This document shows positions 20,529 through 30,343 of a DNA stretch of 64,000 nt, piece after piece (within the stretch, counting starts at the first letter, position 1; each line of letters starts with the position of its first letter). The DNA is taken from the NCBI GenBank assembly GCA_963210315.1, contig OY723248.1, positions 1,380,727 to 1,444,726 on the forward strand, read 5' to 3'. The notes beneath the pieces are model-generated. The model was not told the origin of the DNA, did no database searches, and saw only the letters and a list, made by a program, of their open reading frames with translations. The translations under genes were made by a program, and so were the position numbers. The DNA is from Rhynchopus euleeides (lineage: Eukaryota; Euglenozoa; Diplonemea; Diplonemida; Diplonemidae).

Positions 20529-22112
20529 ATGTCTCCGTACACCCTGCATACTGCCGTGTGGGTGTGGGCATGGGTACTAGTCGCGGACAGACCTGAGGCT
20601 GTGTCGGGCGGGTTCGGGGCGGACACCAACAACGGAGGCGCTGCTGACGACATCACCGACGCTGTCCTGCAGCTCGAGGAGCTCCCCTGGGAGGGCGGCA
20701 GCATCCGCGACGTCCGCGGCTGCCCGTGGGTCGTGAAGTTCTTCCACCCTGAGTGCGGCGGCTGCCGCACCCTCGCAGGACCCTACCACAGGCTGGCCCT
20801 GCGGGCCAGGCAGGAGCGCCTGCCCTGCCTCATCGCCTCCATCGACTGCAGGGACCACCAGGAGTACTGCACCTCACACGGGGCTGTGGAGTTCCCCCTC
20901 CTCAAGGTGTGGGCAGCCGACCGCAGCGACTCCAAGCTCACCCTCCCCGACGTCGACTCTGGTGGGGAGCGCGAGGAGCAGATCCTGGAGGAGGCCCTCT
21001 GGGCAGAGCTCAAGCGCGTCTGCACCGTGCCCGGCCCGAGGAAGGCGGCAAACCGATGCTCCGACCTCGCTGCGCTCACCACACCCGCGCCGCGGCCCGA
21101 CTCCGCCGGCAGCGCTGACGCCGATGCGGCAGGCCACCCGTCACAGCGGTATTCAGGCGACGTTGTGTGGGTGGGGGATCTCCGCAACGCACTCCACTTT
21201 GTGCTCTCCTCCGGCAGGATTGCCGGGGAGGGCGCGCACTACCACGACGAGGGGCACGACCCGGAGCAGGGCGCAGCGAACGCCAGCGATGCCGACGACG
21301 ACACGTCGGGCGTTGTGCTGGACAGCCTGAAGAAAACCCTCGTCAGACTCGCGTCGCACGTCTTCCCCTCCAAGCTGGTGCGCGAGAGGCTCAGCGCTGT
21401 GGACACCACAGCTGACCTCCACGACATGCTGTCCTACCTCGCCCCCCCGCCTTCGGAACGCAGCGGGGACATGCGGTGGAAGGGGTGTGCCGGGTCAACC
21501 CCGGAATACCGTGGCCTCCCCTGTGGGCTGTGGCAGCTGTTCCACACAATCCTGGTGGGGTGTGTCGATGCGAGGTGCCAAACGGACCTGGGGATCGACG
21601 CGTTGGGGGCCATCCGCGAGTGGGTGGTTGGGTATTTCAACTGCGGGACCTGCCGCCGGCACTTCGGGGAGGGGAGCCGTGGCTGGGTGACGGGGGGGAT
21701 GCTGGAGAAGCAGCAGGTTACCGTGTTGTGGAGGTTTCACAATAAGGTAAACGCGAGGCTGTCTGGTGATGTGTCGGACGACCCTCACCACCCCAAGCAG
21801 CAGTTCCCACCGCGGCGGCTCTGCCCGCACTGTTACACCATCCACGCGGGTGAGTCGAAACAAAGGCTGGATGACGAGCTCACGTTTTCCTTCCTCATGG
21901 ATTTCTACCCCAGGGTGGGTCACGATGCCAGCCGTGCGTCCAATCCTCTTCCGCGTGATGGACTCGATGCATTCTTTGCCGGCATTCCCTATTTTGCAAT
22001 TTTTCTCGCGCTCTTCATCCCGTGCCACTTCGGGTTGCGGCGGTATCGCTTTCTCTTCATACGACATACAAAGCGGCACACCCCGACAAACGATCCTCTC
22101 AACATTGTGTAG
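20529..22112 (+). CDS. Quiescin-sulfhydryl oxidase (QSOX)-type thiol oxidase
   Basis: 527 residues, single exon. An N-terminal hydrophobic segment (about 4-20) fits a signal peptide. It is followed by a thioredoxin domain with CGGC at 76-79 (instead of the usual CGHC) and a probable cis-Pro in EFPLLKV. The C-terminal Erv/ALR domain has LWQLFHTIL and the FAD-proximal CGTC at 372-375 followed by RRHF, then CPHC at 432-435. A hydrophobic segment (about 490-512, IPYFAIFLALFIPCHFGL) anchors it in a membrane before a basic tail. QSOX enzymes oxidise protein thiols to disulfides in the secretory pathway and reduce oxygen to peroxide, passing electrons from the thioredoxin to the Erv domain. Start ATG 20529 is in frame; a second ATG 6 bp upstream is out of frame. 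Confidence 0.9.
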   Translation: MSPYTLHTAVWVWAWVLVADRPEAVSGGFGADTNNGGAADDITDAVLQLEELPWEGGSIRDVRGCPWVVKFFHPECGGCRTLAGPYHRLALRARQERLPCLIASIDCRDHQEYCTSHGAVEFPLLKVWAADRSDSKLTLPDVDSGGEREEQILEEALWAELKRVCTVPGPRKAANRCSDLAALTTPAPRPDSAGSADADAAGHPSQRYSGDVVWVGDLRNALHFVLSSGRIAGEGAHYHDEGHDPEQGAANASDADDDTSGVVLDSLKKTLVRLASHVFPSKLVRERLSAVDTTADLHDMLSYLAPPPSERSGDMRWKGCAGSTPEYRGLPCGLWQLFHTILVGCVDARCQTDLGIDALGAIREWVVGYFNCGTCRRHFGEGSRGWVTGGMLEKQQVTVLWRFHNKVNARLSGDVSDDPHHPKQQFPPRRLCPHCYTIHAGESKQRLDDELTFSFLMDFYPRVGHDASRASNPLPRDGLDAFFAGIPYFAIFLALFIPCHFGLRRYRFLFIRHTKRHTPTNDPLNIV

Positions 22113-22748
22113 GCAGGGGGAAGAACAGGTGTGAAGGGGTGGGGTGGGAAGAATGTGCATCGGAAAGAAAAGAAATGTTCCTCAAGGAACCCCCACCTGC
22201 CACAACCCGCAAACCCCCTCCTGGCTCTCTCAGGCGGGGCGGGACGGGGTGTGTGCCACGAATCTGACGCTGGGTGGGGGAGACGGTCCGAAATAGACGC
22301 ACACAATCCCCCACACACCCACCCCCACTCCACACCTCCCACACACACATCCCCTTGATTTCTCTCTGCCCCCGTGTCTGAGTCACTCCAGTCTCGCCGG
22401 TGCACGCTTCCTGGATCCTGGGTTTTCCTGAGGAGGCGAGGCGTTTGTGTGTTGGGTATCTGGCATGTCAGTTTCGATGCGGGAGGTGCAAGGGGGGGGG
22501 TGTGGGGGTGGGTGGGGTGTGCGGAGCTGTGCCTTGGGAGTGGGCGGCAGGGGGGGGAGGGTGAAGGGGAAAGAACCACTCGTAAAAAATCACGTTGACT
22601 TGAAAAATCCCGTTGCTGGGGCGATGAGGGGGGGCCGTGTTGCAACATTATGTATATCGAACAGCAGCGCTGGCAATACCCTGTGCCTGTTTGAGGCTGA
22701 ACCGAACGCAAATGCGCAGGATTCGCTTTTGTCACGGCACCCATCGTT
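22113..22748. other. Intergenic region, no gene recognised
   Basis: G-rich stretch with runs near 22491 and 22550; no supported frame. Confidence 0.5.
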
Positions 22749-23160
22749 CACGGTGGCCTGGTCAGCTGACTGACCAGGTTTTGACCAGGTCCAAATCTGA
22801 CCAGGTCATGACCAAATCTGACCTGGTCATGACCAGGTATGACCTGGTCATGACCATGTCATACCTGGTCATGACCAGGTCATTTTCACCCATTTTAACC
22901 GGGGGGAACATGTTGAGTGGCCAAGCAGGGGGGACAATTCGCATATTCCGGACTCTCTCCGGCCGTTGTGGAAAGTATGAGTCAAAAGGGTTCAACCATA
23001 CCCCGAGTCGAGAAAGAAGTCGAAGCTTGAATCATGTTGGGCACAAGGGGAAAATGGTCAAAATTGGCCCAAAATTACCAATAAAATATGCTGCAGTGCA
23101 GGGGGGTGGCGGGGGAGGGGAGGGTGGGGTCGGCGACGAAACTTGATGATCAGCAGCTTT
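22749..23160 (+). repeat. Left terminal inverted repeat of the 2.3-kb element
   Basis: Outer ~150 bp made of GACCAGGT/ACCTGGTC words in both orientations. The inner part includes GAGTCGAGAAAGAAGTCGAA and a GGGGTCGGCGACGAAACTTG end segment, all found inverted on the right. Confidence 0.85.
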
Positions 23161-23199
23161 GGCCCAAAATTACCAAAAAGGAATGAGGCCCCCTGCCCC

Positions 23200-24660
23200 C
23201 TGCCCAGGTTCCCTGCCCGCCTGGACGCACTCAAGTGCCTCACACCGGGTCCCTCCCCCTGGTGGTATCCCAAAAAAATGTCGAGGAGGTCTGCATCATC
23301 CCAGGCCACGCAGAAGGCGTCGAGCTGTTTCACAGCAGCCTCGCGGCGCTGTTTGAAAAGCCATCGCACCACCCACTTTGACAAGGAGTGGGGCAGGAAG
23401 CTGACACGGAGTGAAGAGGCCGACAAGAAGAAGGCCAGGACACTGCCCGCAGTCTACTCCATGCGTGTCTCTGGCAACGCGCGTCGGAGGCGGCATGAAG
23501 CGCCTCACGAGCGCCGACAAGAACTCGTCTGAGTACGAGGTGCTGACGGAAGCGGGGTGCTCGGATGAGGTGCTGGGAAGCGATATGAAGAGGCTGCCCA
23601 CCGCTCAAAGCGCGGTGGGCAGTACTTCTTCGAAGGCAGCTGAAAAACAACTGACCCCGAACCCCCCCCCATCACGCAGATCGGGAGGCATTCGATAGCA
23701 GACGTCCTCTTCTACCGGATCATCGTAGAGGTGGGTCCGGGAGCTGACGTGCCCGACGAGCACCCACCTGTCCTCGACGGATCGGTCATGACTGTCACGG
23801 TCATGAGGGACCTGCCCTACAAGAGCGAGGTTCCGAATGGTCTGCACGCCCGAACGTTTCACATTCCGGATCCGTTCATTGTGGCGGTGGGGGCAACACC
23901 ACAGGCAACGCAGGGGCAGGGTGTCGTGACCATCGACATCCAGTTGGTGAACGCGGTGATGAGGCAGGCGGTGGTGACAAAGAAGCCCGACCAGCGGGCG
24001 TGCCAGAGGACGAGAGTCCCATCGGCAGTGCCGTAACGGTTGACCACATCTGATTGTGACACTTTTCAAAGAGTGTAAAAGAATGGAGAAGGGAGTGCCC
24101 TGCCTTGAATGCCTCAGGACCCTCAGGATCCTCAGAACTGCCACCTCTCCGACGAAGCGTTCGAGAGGGAGAATGGGGGGAGGAAATCGGGGGCCAGGAC
24201 AACATCTGCTTGTTTCCGGGAGAGGGACCTGATGGTGTTCGAGCTGGCAAACTATGCCAGTTTCGGCAACGACCCCGCAAGAATCTTCGTGTACCCTCTT
24301 GCAATACAATGTCATATCGTTGTGCGGGAAGTGCATGACAGCGGGTCCCGTATGGATGAAAAACTTCGATTCGTTTCGGCACCGTCTCAGGGCTCTCGGT
24401 AGCAGTCGAGTAACCCCTGTCGGCCCGATCGATTCGCTCGGCAAGTGTTCCGATGGCTGGTTACTGACTGGCGATGCTGCCTGCAACAAACCGCGTGGTC
24501 TCCGTATTTGCCTCTGCGACAAGCAGCCGCCGATCCACACCCAGGATGCGAAGGACGGCGTGTTACGCAAGGCAGCACTGGCCTGTGAAGCCGGCGACGA
24601 CAACGAAGATCCCGAAGAAGAGGAAGAAGGAGAAGAATGTGAAGAAGCGGAAGAAGGCAG
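23200..24660 (+). pseudogene. Eroded coding region inside the 2.3-kb element
   Basis: On the + strand successive frames look coding: about 23240-23480 (ends DKKKARTLPAVYSMRVSG), 23684-24036 (VLFYRIIVEVGPGADVPDEH and IPDPFIVAVGATPQ, preceded by a poly-C tract and CACGCAG that could be a splice acceptor), 24109-24402 (ANYASFGNDPARIFVYPL) and about 24254-24670 (acidic tail). They lie in different frames, so either introns or frameshifts separate them. A - strand frame also runs 23605-24678 but looks like the shadow of these. No transposase signature recognised. Confidence 0.35.
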
Positions 24661-25061
24661 AAAGCTGCTGATCATCAAGTTTCGTCGCCGACCCCACCCT
24701 CCCCTCCCCCGCCACCCCCCTGCACTGCAGCATATTTTATTGGTAATTTTGGGCCAATTTTGACCATTTTCCCCTTGTGCCCAACATGATTCAAGCTTCG
24801 ACTTCTTTCTCGACTCGGGGTATGGTTGAACCCTTTTGACTCATACTTTCCACAACGGCCGGAGAGAGTCCGGAATATGCGAATTGTCCCCCCTGCTTGG
24901 CCACTCAACATGTTCCCCCCGGTTAAAATGGGTGAAAATGACCTGGTCATGACCAGGTATGACATGGTCATGACCAGGTCATACCTGGTCAATGACCAGG
25001 TATGACCTGGTCAAGATTTGACCAGGTTTTGACCTGGTCAGGGTCTGACCAGGCCACCGTG
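24661..25061 (-). repeat. Right terminal inverted repeat of the 2.3-kb element
   Basis: Inverse complement of 22749-23160 with small differences, mostly in the number and spacing of GACCTGGTC words. Confidence 0.85.
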
Positions 25062-25087
25062 TTGCCTCTGCCACCCCCCCCCCCTAG

Positions 25088-25861
25088 GGCAGTGATAGAA
25101 AATACGTAAAAAACGTTCAACGTATTTGAACGTTCAACGTATTTTTAAAAAAATGCGTCGAAGTTGAACGTTTTTTTGGCTTTTGAGCGTTTTCACCCAC
25201 TGGGTGCACTCTCCACATGAAATCCCCCCTAGCAGTAGGGGGTGGGCCCCTGCACACACTAAAGGGGACACCTGTGGGATGGAGAGTGTCACGCGTGGCG
25301 AAAAGTCGGTGAAAAAGGGGTTCTGTAGTCCGAGAAGGGGCGGGACCCGGAAAGGGGTGGTTGGTACACCCTCTTTTCAGGGTTGAACTCCGGAAAAGCG
25401 GGGGTACCAACCCCCTCTCGACCTATCTCCCAGTTTTACCCCACTCGACCGGCTGGAGTCCGTCGTGTAGAGGAAGTGGATGGTCGAACCTGAGCTACGG
25501 GTACAGACGTATGGGATATCACGCATGGGAGAACCGGATGGCATATCCCACCGGCAGGGGTTCACCTCAACTGCACCAGCCCGCTTCATGGAGCAAAGGA
25601 CAATGGATATGTTGTCGACTGCATCGCGAAGCAAGTCGCTGTAAAATCGTGCTCCAAGGACGTCTTCTGCACGGTTGTCGTTGGTGCCACCAACTCGCCC
25701 TTGCTCTGCTTGAGGAAAGGCGGGTTTGTGACTGGTGGCCCCTGCAGACGGTAGGCAATGTGAGAAACGTTCAAATACGCTGAACGTTCAACGTATTTGA
25801 ACGTTCAACGTATTTTTAAAATCGGGATTCTGAAAAATACGCGTATTTTGCCTTCACTGCC
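25088..25861. mobile_element. CTAG-flanked TIR element 1
   Basis: 774 bp with inverted ends GGCAGTGA/TCACTGCC followed by AAAATACG, flanked by CTAG on both sides (25084-25087 and 25862-25865). Subterminal copies of GAACGTTCAACGTATTT occur near both ends. A 65-codon stretch near 25559-25753 reads without stop (for example DNGYVVDCIAKQVAVKSC) and may be a remnant of the mobility gene. The right-hand CTAG is shared with the next element. Confidence 0.8.
25559..25753 (+). pseudogene. Possible transposase remnant in TIR element 1
   Basis: Stop-free frame of about 65 codons without an ATG start, Val/Cys/Lys-rich with VVVGATNSPLLCLRKGGF, ending in TAG. Composition is protein-like; no family assigned. 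Confidence 0.25.
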
Positions 25862-25865
25862 CTAG

Positions 25866-27009
25866 GCATACTTGTCCCCCCATATGGGGAACCCCCTAAA
25901 TCTGGGGGAAATATGGGGGGTCTCAAAACCCCGCCCCCATATGGGGAAAAAGGCTGAAAATATGGGGAAAACCCGGTAAAATATGGGGGAATATGGGGGA
26001 AATATGGGGCCCATATGGGGGGATATGGGGGTATTCGTGCTGCAACGGGAGAACATCAAACCACTCAGGCACAGACACACACGAAGTGCGCGTCGAAACC
26101 GGCCTCATGCCTTGTTGGGGATCCTCCAGGAGTCCGATCCTGGGGAGGTGCGCGCTCGTTCAGGTGTGGCCAGGTCTGGCCCCCCCTGGAAGATCCCCCA
26201 GGTGGGTCGCACCGACCTCCTGTTCCTCTCCTGCGCCGATACAGCGGCAGCGGAGAGCAAACGCTTCCCGGTTTGGCGGGGCACCGCAGTGACAGCGGCA
26301 GCGATGGTGGACACATACGCACAGACACACATAGCGCGTTCAGGGTTAACAGCTCCTCACAACACACACTCTTGTGTTTATAAGTCCTCACTCTGGTGTG
26401 TTTGCGATTGCGAACTGCCCCCTGAGGTCCTTAATTAGACAAGGGAATTCACAAGCAGTGCATTCTGGTGTCAGGCGCTTCCGCCGCTTTTGACCGCTCC
26501 GAGCGCCGAAAAGTCGGAGTCGACGCTCGTCACCAGGCAGCTTGACATGTTCAAGCTGCATCTGCCGGGTGGAATGAGACCTGTGAAGGCCAGTACAAGG
26601 ACTGGCTGCAGGACGCAACTGTTCTGCCAGCAAAGACAGGACTACTGGACAGCATGCTCTGATGACCGCTACTCAGACTTGAAGAAAGTGGCGGTCGGCA
26701 CTCTCACAGCACCTTTTGTGGTCTGACTCGAGCACTTCAGCCGGGCGTTTCCTCTCTGCAGAAAGCGACGAGGTGAGATGGCTCTGCAAGGTACTAGACG
26801 TCCCCTGTCAGTGGCTGACTTCACACCCTGTGAAAAGCAGAACGAAGAGAACTGTTTGCTGACTGCTTCCACCTGAGGAACCCCTGGGTTTTCCCCCATA
26901 TATCCCCCATATGGGGGAAATATGGGGGAACAGGACTTGAAAAACCCCCCATGTTCCCCCCATATTTTCCCATATTTTTGGCCTTCCCCATATGGGGGTA
27001 CAAGTATGC
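25866..27009. mobile_element. CTAG-flanked TIR element 2
   Basis: 1144 bp with inverted ends GCATACTTGT/ACAAGTATGC, flanked by CTAG (25862-25865 and 27010-27013). Both subterminal regions carry many copies of CCATATGGGG/ATATGGGGG. The interior has short protein-like frames around 26500-26820 (for example DDRYSDLKKVAVGTLTAPF) but no intact gene. Confidence 0.85.
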
Positions 27010-27013
27010 CTAG

Positions 27014-28159
27014 GGGGGGTCAAATGCCCCCCTTTTACGTGGACAAACACGATTTTTCAAAAAACCGGCGCAGAGGCCCCAAAGCCCCCGTAAACCCTCC
27101 AAACCCCCCCAGATCGGTCCGGAAACCCATCGAACCCCACTTTTCCACCATTCCGGGCACCTCAGGTGCCCGAATTGGGGTACCTAAATTTTGTGCCACC
27201 GTTTGGTACCGGACAGTGCCACTGTGTGGGAGGTTGGAAAAGAAAATGCCCCAACACACCACATCTGAGGGTTGCAATGCATGTTGCTTGCCAACCACGT
27301 CATCCGGTGGGTGTCAGGCGCTATGTAGGTGGCATTAGCCAGGTCTTCGATGTGTTCTGGCTTGTATATATACCTCCCTGCCACCATGCACCGGGAGGCT
27401 GCCTGTAGGTACGGAACAAGTCCAGATGGTCGTGTGATTCCTGTGCAGCAGTGCTCCACAACCGGGATGTGTTGACAACGACTGTTGCAACACGAGCTGT
27501 ACATTCCGGGAACACACGAAGTGCGCTGTCGTGGTACCCATTGTGCCAGAATTGGTACTTGCTGCGGTCTACTTTGCCTGGCCCAAGAGCACTGGTACTG
27601 AACAGTGCAATATGCGTGGCGAGGTGAATGCAACGGAAGCGCGCAAAGTCAATACAGCTCTCGGATGGCGGGTGGTGGTGTCACTAGTGTGTGACGTTCA
27701 CTCGAGGATACAACGCATCACAATGAATCAGCAACCGTGGACCGAGTACAATACGCTCTCTGTGGCTGGTGTGGGGGACAAAGGCAGTGCCTGTGCCGCA
27801 GGCAGGGAGGTACATATACAAGCCAGAACACATCGAAGACCTGGCTAATGCCACCTACATAGCGCCTGACACCCACCGGATGACGTGGTTGGCAAGCAAC
27901 ATGCATTGCAACCCTCAGATGTGGTGTGTTGGGGCATTTTCTTTTCCAACCTCCCACACAGTGGCACTGTACGGTACCAAACGGTGGCACAAAATTTAGG
28001 TACCCCAATTCGGGCACCTGAGGTGCCCGGAATGGTGGAAAAGTGGGGTTCGATGGGTTTCCGGACCGATCTGGGGGGGTTTGGAGGGTTTACGGGGGCT
28101 TTGGGGCCTCTGCGCCGGTTTTTTGAAAAATCGTGTTTGTCACCCCCATTTGACCCCCC
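27014..28159. mobile_element. TIR element 3, CTAG on the left and CTAC on the right
   Basis: About 1146 bp. Long inverted arms 27014-27382 and about 27799-28159 begin GGGGGGTCAAATG and share ACAAACACGATTTTTC, CCGGGCACCTCAGGTGCCCG and TTGTGCCACCGTTTGGTACC. The left flank is the CTAG at 27010; the right flank reads CTAC (28160-28163), one base off. The centre (27383-27798) shows no recognised gene. Confidence 0.8.
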
Positions 28160-28464
28160 CTACCCCCCCCCCCCCTCTCTCCACCCCATTTTGTTCCAAC
28201 TGCCCATTCCGCCCATCCCCACTCCCTCACCCCCCGACACCCCCACACCCGCAGGAGCATTACACACGTGATCCGCACACACAACACACACACACACACA
28301 CACACACACCGTCTTATTTGCATCGCCCTTCGCTTATTCTCTGTGTCCCTGCCACCCCTCCAGCGTACTCACACATCGCCTGTGGGCACACCAACTGCCA
28401 CCTGTGAGCCTCCTGCTCTCGGCCTTCACTCTCTCTCACCGCTCTCTCCTTTGCACCCTCGAAG
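28160..28464 (+). promoter_or_regulatory. Upstream region and leader of the Trf4-like gene
   Basis: Poly-C run at 28163-28175, a CA microsatellite near 28283-28309, then a long pyrimidine-rich tract (CTCTCTCACCGCTCTCTCC) ending GAAG directly before the ATG. Promoter elements are not recognised; the tract could act in initiation or as a splice acceptor. Confidence 0.35.
28283..28309. repeat. (CA)n microsatellite
   Basis: Continuous CA run in the Trf4-like gene's upstream region. Confidence 0.9.
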
Positions 28465-29886
28465 ATGACGACCACTACCCGTGCCGTGTACGCGCAGGAG
28501 CCCTACCCGGAGCCGGGTGCACCGTCTCTGCTGTCGAGCGCGGAGAGCTCGTTCTCGATGCACAGCTCTGGCTCGGATGCTGAGTCGCGCACTGCGAGCG
28601 GGATGTCCGCCAGCAGCACCAACAACCAGCGCCGGAAGGCGGAGAAGACTGACCCGCGTGTGATTGTCACCCCGTGGTTCCCTCAGGGGATGCTGAAGAC
28701 GCGCCTCAACATCCAGGACGAGGTCCGTGCGCTGCACAAGATGCTGCAGCTGACACCGGATGAGAACTCCAAGCGCCACATGGCCCGCAGCGCCATCCAG
28801 GAGATTGTGCAGAACGTGTGGCCCGACGCCACCGTGAAGGTGTATGGGTCGTTCGCCTACGGCATGTCGCTCCCCAGCAGCTGCCTCGACCTGGTCTGCG
28901 AGGACTGCCGCGAGCTGCAGCAGGGTGCCCTGCAGGACGTGTTCCGCAAGATGGAGGAGGCGGGCATCACGGTGCAGGAGTGGACGGCGACAGAGGACAG
29001 CGCGTTTGCCACCGTGAAGCTGGCCAGCATGGGGTGCCAGGCCAACATCAGCTTTGTGTTGGGGAAGAGCACTGCGCGCAAGAGTGTGGCGGAGGTGCGC
29101 CGGCTGATCGACCAGTTCCCTGCGGTGGGGCCCGTTTTCGCTGTGGTGCGTCTCGTCCTGCAGCAGTCGCGTTGCGGCGATGTGCGCACCGGCGGGCTGC
29201 CGTCCTACGCTGCCCTTGTCATGATCCTGCACTCGTGCTACCGCTGCAAGGACCCCAGCGACGCGTCCCTGCTGCTGATGGACTTCTTCAACCTCTACGC
29301 CTCGACGGGTGTCCCCAGCGCAGGGGAGCCCCTCTTCATCGAGGACCCCCTGTGCTCCGAGAACAACCTCGCAGCAGGGTGCGTCCGCATGCCCCAGATC
29401 CGCTCTATGTTCAAGAACTGCGCCATGACACTGGTATGCTTGGGTTGTAGGCTGCATGCCAGGAAGGAGGCACTCTCATACTCGTTGCCCTGCGTGTCGT
29501 ATCGTGTGTTGTATTCACGTGTGCGGGCGTGCATCAGGGTGTGCTCGGTGCAACTTGCACTAAACAAAAGGCGTCACGTGCGTGTGCCATGATTTTCTGT
29601 GTGGATGCACGGATCTCCAACCTAGACTGCCCTCCACCCAACACCCCTCCCCAACAACCGTCCAACACAGGAGAAGTGGACGACTAACAAGTGGGAGGGT
29701 TACCGTGGCCGCTCCCCGCTCTCGAGGTATGCAAATAGTGCGGGACATGGCCACCACTTGGGCTTGGGCTGGGTGATAAGGAGATGGCTGAAATTTGCCT
29801 TGATGCGACTTCGCAGGGCCTTTGCATTCGACAACAAGAGTGGCTGGCGCTGTTTTGTTTCATCCGCTGGGTGGTTATCACACTAG
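28465..29886 (+). CDS. Trf4/PAPD5-type nucleotidyltransferase, probably catalytically dead
   Basis: Three exons (28465-29433, 29671-29726, 29817-29886) joined through GTATGC donors and CACAG/CGCAG acceptors give 364 residues. Family features: the VYGSFAYGMSLP helical turn (about 126-137), LDLVC (141-145), ISFVLGKSTARKS (195-207) and the central-domain signature TGGLPSYALV-like stretch (RTGGLPSYAALVMILHS, about 241-257). Canonical enzymes have SDIDLV and VDISF; here they read SCLDLV (Cys140) and ANISF (Asn194), so two of the three metal-binding aspartates are gone and only Asp142 remains. Family members add short A or U tails to nuclear RNAs; this copy may be a structural or RNA-binding relative. 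The N-terminal ~60 residues are Ser-rich and probably disordered. Confidence 0.85.
29434..29670 (+). other. Intron 1 of the Trf4-like gene
   Basis: 237 bp, GTATGC donor in phase 0, CCAACACAG acceptor; joins MTL to EKWTTNKWEGYRG. Confidence 0.75.
29727..29816 (+). other. Intron 2 of the Trf4-like gene
   Basis: 90 bp, GTATGC donor after TCGAG, acceptor TTCGCAG; phase 2. Splicing leads to a short last exon ending at TAG 29884-29886. Confidence 0.7.
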
Positions 29887-30343
29887 TGTAAGATATTCAA
29901 GCTTCCACTGCTTGCTGTGAATTGACACGACCCCACCCCTGCCTCGACACCACAGCATCATCGCATACGACAACCTCTGGAGGGACCTCCCTGAGTGCAG
30001 CAACTAAACAAGGAAGGCGGCCACATTCCCCCCGCCGTCCACGGCTGCGCTTCCAATGCAATGAACTATGTTCCTCAGTGGCCTGCCGTGCCTTTGAATG
30101 CCTGATGTAATGTGCCGAAGGCACCGCTATTCATTCAGGATACCATATTTTCCCTTCCGAATGAATGTCTCGCCACAACAACCCCAGCATTTTTGCTCGG
30201 AATGTGTGGCTTCTATAACATCATGTCCCCCTTCCCGCACCCCCCACCCCGTATCCCTGTGATATGGGGCTGTCTGATATGCTGGCCCTCTGGGTCGTGT
30301 GTGCGTCTGTGTGTAGCGAACCCCCCCCTGAAAAACAAAAACA
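29887..30343. other. Intergenic region, no gene recognised
   Basis: 3' flank of the Trf4-like gene up to the next mobile element; nothing supported. Confidence 0.5.

Larger units (their letters stand above)
22749..25061. mobile_element. 2.3-kb element with ~400-bp terminal inverted repeats
   Basis: 22749-23160 is the inverse complement of 24661-25061. Both ends start CACGGTGGCCTGGTCAG, followed by tandem arrays of GACCAGGTCATGACC-like words (a near-palindrome based on GACCTGGTCATGACCAGGTC), then unique sequence, ending at CAGCAGCTTT. No clear target-site duplication was found. The inside (23161-24660) holds several overlapping open frames on both strands with protein-like stretches but shifts of frame, so an eroded gene is likely. 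Long TIRs suggest a Mutator-like or other cut-and-paste element; the family is not identified. Confidence 0.8.

Noticed and set aside
25117..25170. Repeated GAACGTTCAACGTATTT words suggesting a CRISPR-like or iteron array
   Set aside because: Only a few copies near each end of a TIR element, no regular spacers; better explained as subterminal transposon motifs in a eukaryote.
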